Source: Halococcus sediminicola
Lineage (GTDB): Archaea; Halobacteriota; Halobacteria; Halobacteriales; Halococcaceae
Reading direction: 5' to 3'
Length of the DNA stretch: 64,000 nucleotides
Assembly: GCF_000755245.1 (NCBI RefSeq)
Contig: NZ_BBMP01000022.1
Coordinates: 248,001 to 312,000, forward strand
Below are positions 18,350 through 28,497 of this stretch, in pieces. Positions within the stretch are counted from its first letter, which is position 1. Every line of letters starts with the position of its first letter. The notes below the pieces were generated by a model. That model saw nothing but the letters and a program-made list of their open reading frames with translations, made no database searches and was not told where the DNA came from. A program made the translations under genes and the position numbers.

Positions 18350-19300
18350 CTAGTTCGAATCGAGACCGTAGCGTACGCCGGTCAGCTCCTCGGAGACGTC
18401 CCAGAGCCGTTTCGCGGTCGTCTCGTCGTACGAACGGCCGCTGGAGCGCTGTTTCTCGGGATGGCCACGCATATTTTGAAAACCACCCGGGCCGATATAC
18501 TCGCCGCCGTCGATTTCGGGAGCCGTCGCGGCGTAGAGCATCGGGAGCGCACCCGTCGCGGCGTCCTGTGCGAGCACGGCGTTGGCGGCCTTCATCCCCC
18601 ACAGCCCCAGCGTCGACCCCGACTGCTCGGGACCGCGCTGCTGGAGGTTCGTGTCGGCGTAGCCGGGATGGCAGGCGACGCTCTCGACGCTCTCGATGCC
18701 CGCGCCCCGGAGTCGGCGCTGGAGTTCGTAGGCGAAGAGGAGATTGGCGAGCTTACTCTGGCCGTAGGCCCCCCACTCGTCGTAGGAGTGCGCGCTCTGG
18801 AGATCGTCGAAATCGATTTCGCCGTTCTCGTGCAGGCCGCTCGACTGGGTGACGACGCGCGTCTCGCCGTCGGTCCCGCGCAACTGGTCGAGCAGCAGGC
18901 CCGTGAGCGCGAAGTGGCCCAGATGATTCACGCCGAACTGTGTCTCGAACCCGTCGGCGGTCTCGCTACGGGGAATCGCCATCACGCCGGCGTTGTTGCA
19001 GAGCACGTGCAGGTCGTCGTGCGTGTCGGCGAAACTCGTGGCGAACGCCCGAATCGAGTCGAGGTCCGCGAGGTCGAGTTCGACGACCGTCAGTCGGGTT
19101 GCGGGAGCGTCGTCCCGGATACGCTCGCCCGCCGCGACGCCGCGCTCGACGCTCCGACAGGCCAACGCGACGTTCGCGCCGTGTGTGGCGAACGCTCTCG
19201 CGGCCTCGAAGCCCAGCCCGCTGTTCGCGCCAGTGACGATCACTGTCTTGTCGCTCATATCGCCCATCCGTTCCGTCGTCCAGTCGTCGTTCGTGCTCAT
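18350..19300 (-). CDS. Short-chain dehydrogenase/reductase
   Basis: A 316-residue classical or atypical SDR related to retinol-dehydrogenase-like enzymes. The NAD(P)-binding motif is TGANSGLG at residues 23-30, followed by CNNAGVM, and the active site by YGQSK with the catalytic Tyr and Lys near residues 172-176. An N-terminal extension MSTNDDWTTERMGDM precedes the fold and is common in haloarchaeal members. A basic or acidic residue after the second strand (ACRSVERG) suggests NADP preference, but this is weak evidence. Substrate unknown. The reading direction is opposite to the beta-CASP nuclease. Confidence 0.92.
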   Translation of the reverse strand: MSTNDDWTTERMGDMSDKTVIVTGANSGLGFEAARAFATHGANVALACRSVERGVAAGERIRDDAPATRLTVVELDLADLDSIRAFATSFADTHDDLHVLCNNAGVMAIPRSETADGFETQFGVNHLGHFALTGLLLDQLRGTDGETRVVTQSSGLHENGEIDFDDLQSAHSYDEWGAYGQSKLANLLFAYELQRRLRGAGIESVESVACHPGYADTNLQQRGPEQSGSTLGLWGMKAANAVLAQDAATGALPMLYAATAPEIDGGEYIGPGGFQNMRGHPEKQRSSGRSYDETTAKRLWDVSEELTGVRYGLDSN

Positions 19301-19386
19301 GCACGGTATGAAAGCGGCCCGCGGAAAGCGGTTGGCGTTGCGGCGACGCCACCAAACGTTTTGGTCGTTCTCGGCGAGGAGAGCGC

Positions 19387-19779
19387 ATGGACGACCAACA
19401 GGGACTGAACGAGAGTGAGCGGGCGGCGCTCCACGACCTCCAGCTCGGCATCGAACACCTCCACCGGGGCTACGGCCACCTGCTCGCCTTCCACCACGCG
19501 GTCGGCCGCGGCATGAACCGCTTCGACGACGCCCGCGAGAAACTCCGCGCGAGCGGGCACGACGAGCACGCCGACGCGCTCCGCGACGACCTCCTCCCGG
19601 CGGGCGTCGTCGACGGACAGTGGACCTACGAACTGGTCGAGGCGTTCGTCGACGAGTTCCTGGATCCCGTCGACGAGTTCGAGGCGGCCGTCCGCGAGGA
19701 ACTGGCCGACGGTCGACGCCACGTCACAGAGGATCGCCAGCGGCGGGCGTGGCGCGAGCGCAGCGAGAAGGACTGGTAA
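19387..19779 (+). CDS. Conserved haloarchaeal helical protein of unknown function
   Basis: A 130-residue, highly charged helical protein, MDDQQGLNESERAALHDLQLGIEHLHRGYGHLLAFHHAVGRGMNRFDDAREKLRASGHDEHADALRDDLLP. It has a His-rich first half (IEHLHRGYGHLLAFHHAVG) and a Glu/Arg-rich tail, GRRHVTEDRQRRAWRERSEKDW. It has no Cys cluster or membrane segment. The histidine spacing along a helix could fit a metal or heme site, but no known family signature is seen. I recall similar haloarchaeal proteins only as hypotheticals. It is divergent from the SDR gene by 86 bp. Confidence 0.75.
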   Translation: MDDQQGLNESERAALHDLQLGIEHLHRGYGHLLAFHHAVGRGMNRFDDAREKLRASGHDEHADALRDDLLPAGVVDGQWTYELVEAFVDEFLDPVDEFEAAVREELADGRRHVTEDRQRRAWRERSEKDW

Positions 19780-19815
19780 GCGAACGGGCGAGAAGGAGAG
19801 GGGGAGGGGGTCGGT

Positions 19816-20100
19816 TCAGTCGTCGGTCGCGTTCTCGACCGTCTCGGCACGTTCTTCGAGGGCGGCGGCGACCGTCCGGGCCTGCTCTGGCGTGAGTTCG
19901 ATCTCGTCGGCGTGGGCCGGCACGGCGTCGAGATCGGTGTTGTCGAGTTCGATCTGGAGTTTCACGGCATCGGGGTTCTTCCGATCGGCCGTGACGTTCA
20001 GCACCGCGGACGCGTGTTCCTCGAAGCCGTGGCCCTCCGCCCGCCCGTCGAGGAGATCGAGCGTCGTGTAGGCGTTGACCTTCAAAATGCGATCGCTCAT
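19816..20100 (-). CDS. Conserved haloarchaeal protein downstream of nitrite/sulfite reductase
   Basis: A 94-residue soluble protein starting MSDRILKVNAYTTLDLLDGRAEGHGFEEHASAVLNVTADRKNPDAVKLQIELDNTD and ending in a helix (ELTPEQARTVAAALEERAETVEN). The beta-strand-rich core plus terminal helix looks like a small antiparallel fold; no catalytic motif is visible. It lies 6 bp downstream of the reductase stop and is almost certainly co-transcribed with it. The tight linkage suggests a helper role in the same process, but only context supports this. Confidence 0.82.
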   Translation of the reverse strand: MSDRILKVNAYTTLDLLDGRAEGHGFEEHASAVLNVTADRKNPDAVKLQIELDNTDLDAVPAHADEIELTPEQARTVAAALEERAETVENATDD

Positions 20101-20106
20101 CGGCGA

Positions 20107-21879
20107 TCAGTCGTCCGCCGAGATGGGCGTGCCGTCGGCACGGGCCGGCGTCGGCCGGTCGTCCATCTCGTCCTCCTCGGCGTAGGGATACCACGTCATC
20201 TTCGTGTTGTGCATGTACGGGTCCTCGTAGTCGGTCTCCGCGGGGTCGGCGAGTTCCTCCAACGCTTCCTCGTCGCGCGCGGCGATGAATTCCCGAAAGC
20301 TCTCGTCGTCCGACTCGGCTTCGTAGGCCGCGAGCACGTTCCGGATATAACCTGGCACCTCGTCGGCGGCGACACGCATGGCGATCCAGTCGGCAAAGTG
20401 GGGATCCTCACCGAGACCTCCTCCAAGGCCGATGTCGAACGCCTCAACCGGCTCGCCGTCCTTTCTGGTCTTCATTCCTCGAAGACTGATGTCGGCGATC
20501 TGGGGCTGGGCACAGGAGGCGGTACAGCCCGAGAGATGGATGTGGAAGTCCTGGATTCCCTCGGGAAGCGCGACGTTCTCCTTCAGCCAGCGGGCGTACC
20601 GGACCTGCCGATTCTTCGTCTCGACGATCGACAGCGAGCAGAATTCGGTACCCGTACAGGCAATCGACCCGCGCATGAACGGATGCGGGTCGGGCGAGTA
20701 GTCCTCCAGAAGCGGTTCGTCGAGGAACGCGTCGAGGTTTTCCTTCGGAACGTCGGTGACAATGGCGTTCTGGCGCTGGGTGAGCCGCACCTCGCCGGAG
20801 CCGTACTCGTCAGCGAGCGTGGCGAGTTCACGGACGTCGCCGGCGCCCATTCGTCCGACCATGACGTTCAACCCCACGTAGTAGTTGCCGTCGGGCTGTT
20901 CGCGTACTCCGATGTGGTCGCCGTGCTCGTCCTGTCGGCCCGCGTTGTAGGTGTACTGTTCGCGGAGGTCCTCGCCCGCCGAGGGGAGTTCGTAATCGAC
21001 GTACTCCTCCTGGAGCGTCTCTCGAATCTTCTCGGTGCCCCACTCGTCGACGAGGAACTTGATGCGGGCGTTGAACCGGTCGTCGCGGTCGCCGTGATCG
21101 CGAAAGAGCGCGGACATCCCCGCCGACACCGTGGGGGCGTCCTCGGGCGTACAGAACACGTCGATATCGCGGGCGAAGCGGGGTTCCTTCCGCGAGAGAC
21201 CGCCGCCGACGCGAACGTTGAACCCCATCGTCTCCTCGCCGTCCACTTCTTTCTGTGCGGGTTCGAACGCGAGATCGTTGATGTCGCCCTGGCCACAGCC
21301 CTCGTCACAGCCGGTGACTGAAACTTTCCACTTCCGAGGGAGGTTCTCGTAGGCGTCGTTGCCCTTGAACTCCTCGTGAAGCTCTTGGGCTACTGGCCAC
21401 GCGTCGACGTGCTCGTGTTCGTCTTTGCCGGCGACCGGACAGCCGACGATGTTGCGCCAGGAATCGCCGCAGGCCTGGATCGTCGACAGCCCGTTGGCTT
21501 CGAGTTTCTCGAAGATTTCGGGGACGTCCTCGATCCGGATCCAGTGGAGCTGGATCGACTGGCGCGTGGTCCAGTCGCAGTACGCGCCGCCGAACTCGGG
21601 GTTGTCGGCCGGGCCGCGGGCGTACTCGTCAGCGATGTCGGCGACGACTTCGAGTTGACCGGGTTCAAGCACGCCGTTGGGCGTCCCGATCCGCATCATG
21701 AAGTAGCTCTCCTGGCCGTTGCGCTGGTGGTACAGCCCCCACCATTTGAACCGCTCGAACCAGGCGTCGTGCTCGTCGTCGGGGATCGACTCCCAGCCCT
21801 CCTTGGCGAACTCGAAGAGATGCTCGCGGATCTCCTCGCCATACACATCGTCCTTCCAGCCTTCGACGTTGGTCGGCAT
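20107..21879 (-). CDS. Ferredoxin-dependent nitrite/sulfite reductase (siroheme, [4Fe-4S])
   Basis: A 590-residue assimilatory reductase that carries out six-electron reduction of nitrite to ammonia or sulfite to sulfide with ferredoxin. Two ferredoxin-like half domains and two siroheme domains are seen as an internal repeat (GGAYCDWTTRQSIQLHWIRI and SGEVRLTQRQNAIVTDV). The cluster-siroheme ligands are Cys408 and Cys414 (CTGTEFC) and Cys452 and Cys456 (CTASC). The first half also holds VTGCDEGC, the degenerate pseudo-symmetric site. Sequence alone does not decide nitrite versus sulfite. It forms an operon with the 94-aa gene downstream. It starts at 21879 with MPTNVEGWKDDVYGEEIREHLFEF, the usual N-terminus in haloarchaea. 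Confidence 0.93.
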   Translation of the reverse strand: MPTNVEGWKDDVYGEEIREHLFEFAKEGWESIPDDEHDAWFERFKWWGLYHQRNGQESYFMMRIGTPNGVLEPGQLEVVADIADEYARGPADNPEFGGAYCDWTTRQSIQLHWIRIEDVPEIFEKLEANGLSTIQACGDSWRNIVGCPVAGKDEHEHVDAWPVAQELHEEFKGNDAYENLPRKWKVSVTGCDEGCGQGDINDLAFEPAQKEVDGEETMGFNVRVGGGLSRKEPRFARDIDVFCTPEDAPTVSAGMSALFRDHGDRDDRFNARIKFLVDEWGTEKIRETLQEEYVDYELPSAGEDLREQYTYNAGRQDEHGDHIGVREQPDGNYYVGLNVMVGRMGAGDVRELATLADEYGSGEVRLTQRQNAIVTDVPKENLDAFLDEPLLEDYSPDPHPFMRGSIACTGTEFCSLSIVETKNRQVRYARWLKENVALPEGIQDFHIHLSGCTASCAQPQIADISLRGMKTRKDGEPVEAFDIGLGGGLGEDPHFADWIAMRVAADEVPGYIRNVLAAYEAESDDESFREFIAARDEEALEELADPAETDYEDPYMHNTKMTWYPYAEEDEMDDRPTPARADGTPISADD

Positions 21880-21971
21880 ACCGTCGCAAGTAGCCCGACT
21901 CCTAAACCCTCCTCCGTGGTGTCAAACCTCCCCGCGTCTCGGTGAACGAGGATGATGTTTCCTGATTCTGG

Positions 21972-22301
21972 CTACACAGTATGGGCAAGTCGGGTGCGTC
22001 GGCGCGGAATATGGACGCTCTCGGGCACGACGGGGCGGAATTCGCCGTCGAGCACGCGACCGACGACGAGCCAGTCGGTGACGCCGCTCGCGCCACAGGC
22101 GATGCACTGACCGGCGATGCGCGCCTCGATATCCCGCGTGTCGACGCCGACTTCGACGAATCCCTCGGCGAGGAAATCAGCCAGCTCGCAGCCACAGAAC
22201 CCCTGTCTGGCGAGTCGCCAGAGGTCGCTCACGCTCACTTCGCGGCTGTCGTTGACGCTGATCCACGCGCCGGCGTCGAGCTGATGGACGTCGATCGACA
22301 C
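21972..22301 (-). CDS. Conserved haloarchaeal cysteine-containing protein
   Basis: A 109-residue protein read from GTG at 22301 (MSIDVHQLDAGAWISVNDSREVSVSDLWRLARQGFCGCELADFLAEG). It has two Cys pairs, GFCGCE and QCIACGASG, spaced about 30 residues apart, which could form one zinc site. The regular use of acidic residues fits a real haloarchaeal gene. It ends RTRLAHTV and I see no other motif. I do not recognise a function. It lies upstream of and in the same direction as the nitrite/sulfite reductase, with 92 bp between them. Confidence 0.65.
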   Translation of the reverse strand: MSIDVHQLDAGAWISVNDSREVSVSDLWRLARQGFCGCELADFLAEGFVEVGVDTRDIEARIAGQCIACGASGVTDWLVVGRVLDGEFRPVVPESVHIPRRRTRLAHTV

Positions 22302-22482
22302 ACCGTCCGTTCGACCCCCACTGCACTATGTCTGTCGCCCGCCCAGCGCCGAGTTCGTGGTGACGGACGGCTTCCGAAAAACCACACGACGGCGACGCGA
22401 TTCGTCGATAAATCGTGTCGAAGGTAAAGGCAAATATTGCTCTGAAGTGAGAGCCGGGGTAGCGCTTACGGGTGAGCGCGTG

Positions 22483-22488
22483 TTTATG
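22483..22488 (+). promoter_or_regulatory. TATA box for two small overlapping ORFs
   Basis: The element tttatg lies 25-30 nt before the ATG at 22513, the expected distance for a leaderless haloarchaeal mRNA that begins at that start codon. It supports the reading of the two tiny genes that follow as a real transcription unit. Confidence 0.5.
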
Positions 22489-22512
22489 CTGCCAACGTCC
22501 CTATCGAAGACG

Positions 22513-22593
22513 ATGTCAGACACCGACGGCGCGCGTCAGCACGTTTCGGCCGACGTCGCGCCAGAGCTGTACGAGCCGGAGGACGAACGATGA
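22513..22593 (+). CDS. Very small ORF (26 aa), coupled to the next small gene
   Basis: ATG at 22513 opens MSDTDGARQHVSADVAPELYEPEDER, an acidic 26-residue peptide. Its TGA overlaps the next ATG by 4 bp (ATGA), as in translationally coupled genes. A TATA-like box lies 25-30 nt upstream. It may be a leader peptide whose only job is to feed ribosomes to the next frame, or a true microprotein. No motif is visible. Confidence 0.45.
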   Translation: MSDTDGARQHVSADVAPELYEPEDER

Positions 22594-22712
22594 GCGAGAC
22601 GGACCCGGACGAGGAGCCGGCGACCGACCATCTCGACGACGTCGCGGACGGCTGTGGCTGCACCGAGATCTGGGAACACCTCTCCGAGCAGCGCGACGCC
22701 GACGCCGATTGA
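22590..22712 (+). CDS. Small 40-aa Cys-pair protein
   Basis: ATG at 22590 gives a 40-residue acidic protein, ending VADGCGCTEIWEHLSEQRD and a short ADAD tail. The CGC pair sits before a short amphipathic helix. I recall that this CGCTEIWEHLSE-type ending recurs in small proteins of several haloarchaeal genomes, which supports coding, but no function is known to me. It is coupled by a 4-bp overlap to the 26-aa frame upstream and lies 60 bp before the gene at 22773. Confidence 0.6.
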   Translation: MSETDPDEEPATDHLDDVADGCGCTEIWEHLSEQRDADAD

Positions 22713-22772
22713 CAGTGTACGAGCGGCACACAGCGGCGGGGCGCTTTTGTCCGTTGCCGTCTCGGATAGGGT

Positions 22773-23462
22773 ATGACCCCTGACGACACGCCGGACGGAC
22801 CGACCGACCGCGAGTCACCCGTCGGTGAGCCGGTCGTCAGGGGTGATCCGACCTTCGCCGGCGAACACGCCCAGCAGGCGGTCCAGTTCGACCCCGACGA
22901 CCCCGAAAGCCTCGCGCGTGCTGCCGAAATCGTCGAGCGATTCGCCGACGACTCGGTGGGCGCGGCCGACAGCGTCTACATGCTCCGCGGGGCGGCCGCC
23001 TGTGCGGCGCTCGTCCGCGGCGAAGGCTCCTACAAGGCCGCTGCCGAGCGGACCGGTGGCGACGTGACGGTCTCGTTCATCCGCAAGTGGGCACGCGTCC
23101 ACGACCTCCCGCGGTCCATCCGCCAGTACGTCGCCACGGGCGACATCGCCCCGACGGCGGCCAAGCACATCGCGCGCGTCACCGACCAGTCGCGGTATCT
23201 CCTCGCGTGGGCGGTCCTCGACGGCGACCTGACGGTACGGGACGTGCGGTCGGTGGCGAGCGCCATCAACGCCGGCACCGCCCCCGACGAAGTACTCGCG
23301 GCACACGGCGTGACACTCGGCGAGATGACGCTACGCCTGCCACAGGAGACCTACGCCGACCTCAGACGCCGGGCCGCACGGAAAGGCGTCGATCCAGTGG
23401 TGCTGGTCACGGAGGCGCTCGACGAGCAGTCGACCGACTCCGCGACCGCCGAACGGTACTGA
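22773..23462 (+). CDS. Conserved haloarchaeal protein with ParB/KorB-like helical domain (unconfirmed)
   Basis: A 229-residue protein. Residues 50-160 form a helical block, AEIVERFADDSVGAADSVYMLRGAAACAALVRGEGSYKAAAERTGGDVTVSFIRKWARVHDLPRSIRQYVATGDIAPTAAKHIARV, that resembles the DNA-binding part of ParB-like proteins (a helix-turn-helix followed by a P-x-x-x-Q/K-x-I-A-like segment). The C-terminal TLRLPQETYADLRRRAARKGVDPVVLVTEALDEQ resembles a ribbon-helix-helix or CopG-like segment. No N-terminal ParB nuclease (CTPase) domain is present. A DNA-binding regulator is the most plausible role, by inference. tRNA-Lys follows 29 bp downstream. Confidence 0.78.
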   Translation: MTPDDTPDGPTDRESPVGEPVVRGDPTFAGEHAQQAVQFDPDDPESLARAAEIVERFADDSVGAADSVYMLRGAAACAALVRGEGSYKAAAERTGGDVTVSFIRKWARVHDLPRSIRQYVATGDIAPTAAKHIARVTDQSRYLLAWAVLDGDLTVRDVRSVASAINAGTAPDEVLAAHGVTLGEMTLRLPQETYADLRRRAARKGVDPVVLVTEALDEQSTDSATAERY

Positions 23463-23491
23463 TTTAGGGCCACCGTCCCGACTCCGGGCGA

Positions 23492-23565
<74 letters not shown>

Positions 23566-23740
23566 CTTCTGCGAAAAGTAGAGCGAAGCGGCGACGAAAA
23601 GATCGAAACAGGGAGCGAAGCGACCGTGATTCGGGCTCGTCTTCGACACTCGCGGTGAGAGGGTACTCAACTCGCCAGAGGTCGTCACGGCGAAAATCGG
23701 CTTCGAGTGGTATCCGAAAAGAGGGTTCGGAGACGCCGAT

Positions 23741-24724
23741 TCAGCCTCGGACCGGCATGTACGCCAGCGCGATGATGAGGACGGCGGCGAACAGGCTGAT
23801 GATGACGATTCCCCAGAGACCGAGAATCCGGTTGTTGAATCCCGCGACGGCCGCCTGCTCGGCCTGATAGCCCGACACGTTCTCCGAGAGTGTCAGGGTA
23901 CTGTTTTCGGGGAAGTGGGCGACGTATTTCGTCCCGCCGAGTGTGACGTTCGTCCCCTCCTCGAAGTCCTGCGAGCGGGTCAGTCGCCCCTCCCACGTGA
24001 GCGTCGCACCGCTGGTGTTGATGCTCTCGACGGTCGTCGAGTTGTTCTTGTAGGGGAACGAGTCTCCGACCGAGACGTTCCGAACCTCGGGTGCGGGGAG
24101 GTACTCGTCGAGGCGCTGGCTCGTCCCGTTGCGATAGCGAACGTACTGCGTACCGTTCTCGGCGGTGAGCGTCACGTCGGCGACCGACGGGTCCTCACGC
24201 AGGCGCTCGCTCGTCTCGAACTGCTGGCGAAGGGTGAACGACGTGACGTTCGTCGCGTTTCCACCGGAGCCGTTCGAACCGGAAGCGTTCGGAACGGCGA
24301 CCAGGAATCGAGTCGCCGAGTCGTTGCTCGCCCCCTCGCCGGTCGAGACGCCGGTACCGGTGGTGCCGGGAGTGCCAGGCCCGCCGGGACTCGCGCTCGG
24401 TGAGGCACTCCCCGTGCCGGTCCCTGCTCCGCCGCCGGAACCGTTCGGAGCGGGGCGATACTCACCCTCGCTGAACAGCAGTGACGAGTTGTTCGCCAGC
24501 GAACCCGTGAACCGAGCGGACTCGTTGACCGACGAGAGGTTCCCCTCACCATCCATGACGTTGACCGTCCACTGCGTGCCGTCGGCACGGATGGTATCGC
24601 CCTGCGAGTAGTTCTGGCCATCGACCGACACCGACGGCTGCTGTGCCACTGTCGTCAGCGAGTACGCACCGATGGCGACGAGTACGAAGAAAATCACGTA
24701 GATCGCCGCAGCCCGTCGTTGCAT
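23741..24724 (-). CDS. Haloarchaeal membrane-anchored cell-surface protein, two terminal TM helices
   Basis: A 327-residue protein. Residues 6-25 (AAIYVIFFVLVAIGAYSLTT) and 303-322 (LGLWGIVIISLFAAVLIIAL) are membrane helices, so the middle 280 residues face outward. That part has many N-glycosylation sequons (NES, NNS, NGS, NAT, NVT, NGT, NTS, NST, NVS), and a Gly/Ser/Pro/Thr-rich linker near residues 98-130. The start at 24724 is used because it begins the first helix (MQRRAAAIYVI) and lies 25-30 nt after an attatacc TATA box. It follows tRNA-Cys by 89 bp on the same strand; the promoter suggests it is not part of the rRNA transcript. Function unknown. Confidence 0.85.
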   Translation of the reverse strand: MQRRAAAIYVIFFVLVAIGAYSLTTVAQQPSVSVDGQNYSQGDTIRADGTQWTVNVMDGEGNLSSVNESARFTGSLANNSSLLFSEGEYRPAPNGSGGGAGTGTGSASPSASPGGPGTPGTTGTGVSTGEGASNDSATRFLVAVPNASGSNGSGGNATNVTSFTLRQQFETSERLREDPSVADVTLTAENGTQYVRYRNGTSQRLDEYLPAPEVRNVSVGDSFPYKNNSTTVESINTSGATLTWEGRLTRSQDFEEGTNVTLGGTKYVAHFPENSTLTLSENVSGYQAEQAAVAGFNNRILGLWGIVIISLFAAVLIIALAYMPVRG

Positions 24725-24813
24725 GTTCGCCAGAAACGTTCCCCATGGTATAATCGTTGCTTTTCGCCGGGACCGCTCGCCGACCGAACGCACGGTTCGA
24801 TGAAGTCGAAAGA

Positions 24814-24889
24814 AGCCAAGGGCCGGATTTGAACCGGCGATGGGCGGCTCTGCAGGCCGCTGCGTTAGGCCGGACTCTGCCACCTTGGC
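24814..24889 (-). tRNA. tRNA-Cys (anticodon GCA), distal tRNA of the rRNA operon
   Basis: A minus-strand cloverleaf with acceptor stem GCCAAGG/CCTTGGC and discriminator U, which is the identity base of archaeal tRNA-Cys. Anticodon stem GCGGC/GCCGC closes loop CTGCAGA, giving anticodon GCA. The T arm is GCCGG TTCAAAT CCGGC. It lies 110 nt downstream of the 5S gene in the same direction, the classic haloarchaeal arrangement. Confidence 0.92.
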
Positions 24890-24968
24890 ACGGATACTAC
24901 TACCGTCGTGCGTGGTATAACGATAGCGATTGGGACCGAGCGTTGCCACTCCGCGAGTGATGATGAGT

Positions 24969-24988
24969 GGGCTACCGAAAGGTAGCCC
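24969..24988 (-). other. Perfect 8-bp stem-loop just after 5S rRNA
   Basis: gggctacc and ggtagccc (24969-24976 and 24981-24988) pair perfectly around a four-base loop (UUUC in the minus-strand transcript). It begins about 11 nt after the 3' end of the 5S gene and before tRNA-Cys. No T-run follows, so a 3'-processing or protective hairpin is more likely than a terminator. Confidence 0.7.
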
Positions 24989-24999
24989 GAAGTATGAAT

Positions 25000-25230
25000 G
25001 GGAGGCGGCGAACCACTAGTTACGAGCCGTTGTAACGGAACGGTCTCGGGTTCCACCGGGACGGACCCTGCGTGTACTTCCGATTGCGTTCCTGGGCTCG
25101 CACTTGGCCCCTCTTGCGAGGCAGTTTTCCCAGAGGTTCGCACACTCCAGTACTCGCTGGAACGCTGGCGGGCTTATCTGCCGTGTTCGGGATGGGTACG
25201 GGAGTCGCCCCGCCGCTGTGGCCGCCTTAA
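25000..25230 (-). rRNA. 5S rRNA with a ~108-nt internal insertion
   Basis: The transcript begins UUAAGGCGGCCACAGCGGCG and shows the conserved ACUCCCGUACCCAUCCCGAA region and the arm CCAGCGAGUACUGGAGUG. The expected 3' end (GGUUCGCCGCC, pairing with the 5' GGCGGCC to close helix I) is not found about 12 nt later but only at 25004-25014. About 108 nt lie between GGGAAA and GGUUCGCCGCC, at roughly 25015-25123. Total length is about 231 nt instead of about 122. This matches the 231-nt 5S rRNA with a 108-nt insertion long known from Halococcus morrhuae. Exact ends are estimated from pairing of the termini. Confidence 0.92.
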
Positions 25231-25299
25231 TGCCGATCCGCGGAGTCGAACCGCGCAAACCTGTGATCGGTGGGCCGATGCGTTCGGGTTGTGAATGTG

Positions 25300-25329
25300 A
25301 CGTGCGATCCAGTTAGCGCCTGGACCCGT
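25300..25329 (-). other. Pre-23S bulge-helix-bulge processing stem, 3' half
   Basis: Bases 25300-25312 pair perfectly with 28336-28348 (13 bp), and 25320-25329 with 28319-28328 (10 bp). Between them, 25316-25319 (RNA GCGC) pairs with 28332-28335 (RNA GCGU, one G-U pair), leaving 3-nt bulges UAA (25313-25315) and CCA (28329-28331) on opposite strands. That is the canonical 3-4-3 substrate of the archaeal splicing endonuclease. Cleavage releases pre-23S rRNA. Confidence 0.85.
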
Positions 25330-25354
25330 CCAGCAGGACGGATTCCAATGCGAT

Positions 25355-28287
<2,933 letters not shown>

Positions 28288-28318
28288 GTCTTCTAATCAG
28301 AATCCATGAACCCGCTGA

Positions 28319-28348
28319 ACGGGTCCAGTGGACGCCTGGATCGCACGT
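28319..28348 (-). other. Pre-23S bulge-helix-bulge processing stem, 5' half
   Basis: This is the upstream strand of the pre-23S stem described at 25300-25329. It lies about 32-61 nt before the 23S 5' end. Outer 13-bp and inner 10-bp helices flank a 4-bp central helix with 3-nt bulges on opposite strands. Confidence 0.85.
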
Positions 28349-28497
28349 ACACACAGTCTCACGGACGCGCCCGAGTGTCACGAGGCACGTCTCGACCCTT
28401 CCCACCCACGCTTGCACGGGGTGGTGCATCGGTTCGGTCGGACTCGAACATATCCCCGAGACCCACTTAAGGGACTCGGTTCGTCCGAGTCGACGGA

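Noticed and set aside
24969-24988. Hairpin after 5S as a bacterial-type rho-independent terminator
   Set aside because: No T-run follows the stem, archaea do not use this mechanism in the same form, and tRNA-Cys follows downstream in the same operon.
25015-25123. 5S insertion as an insertion sequence or transposed tRNA fragment
   Set aside because: It has no terminal inverted repeats, no target duplication and no reading frame, and its size matches the known Halococcus insertion.
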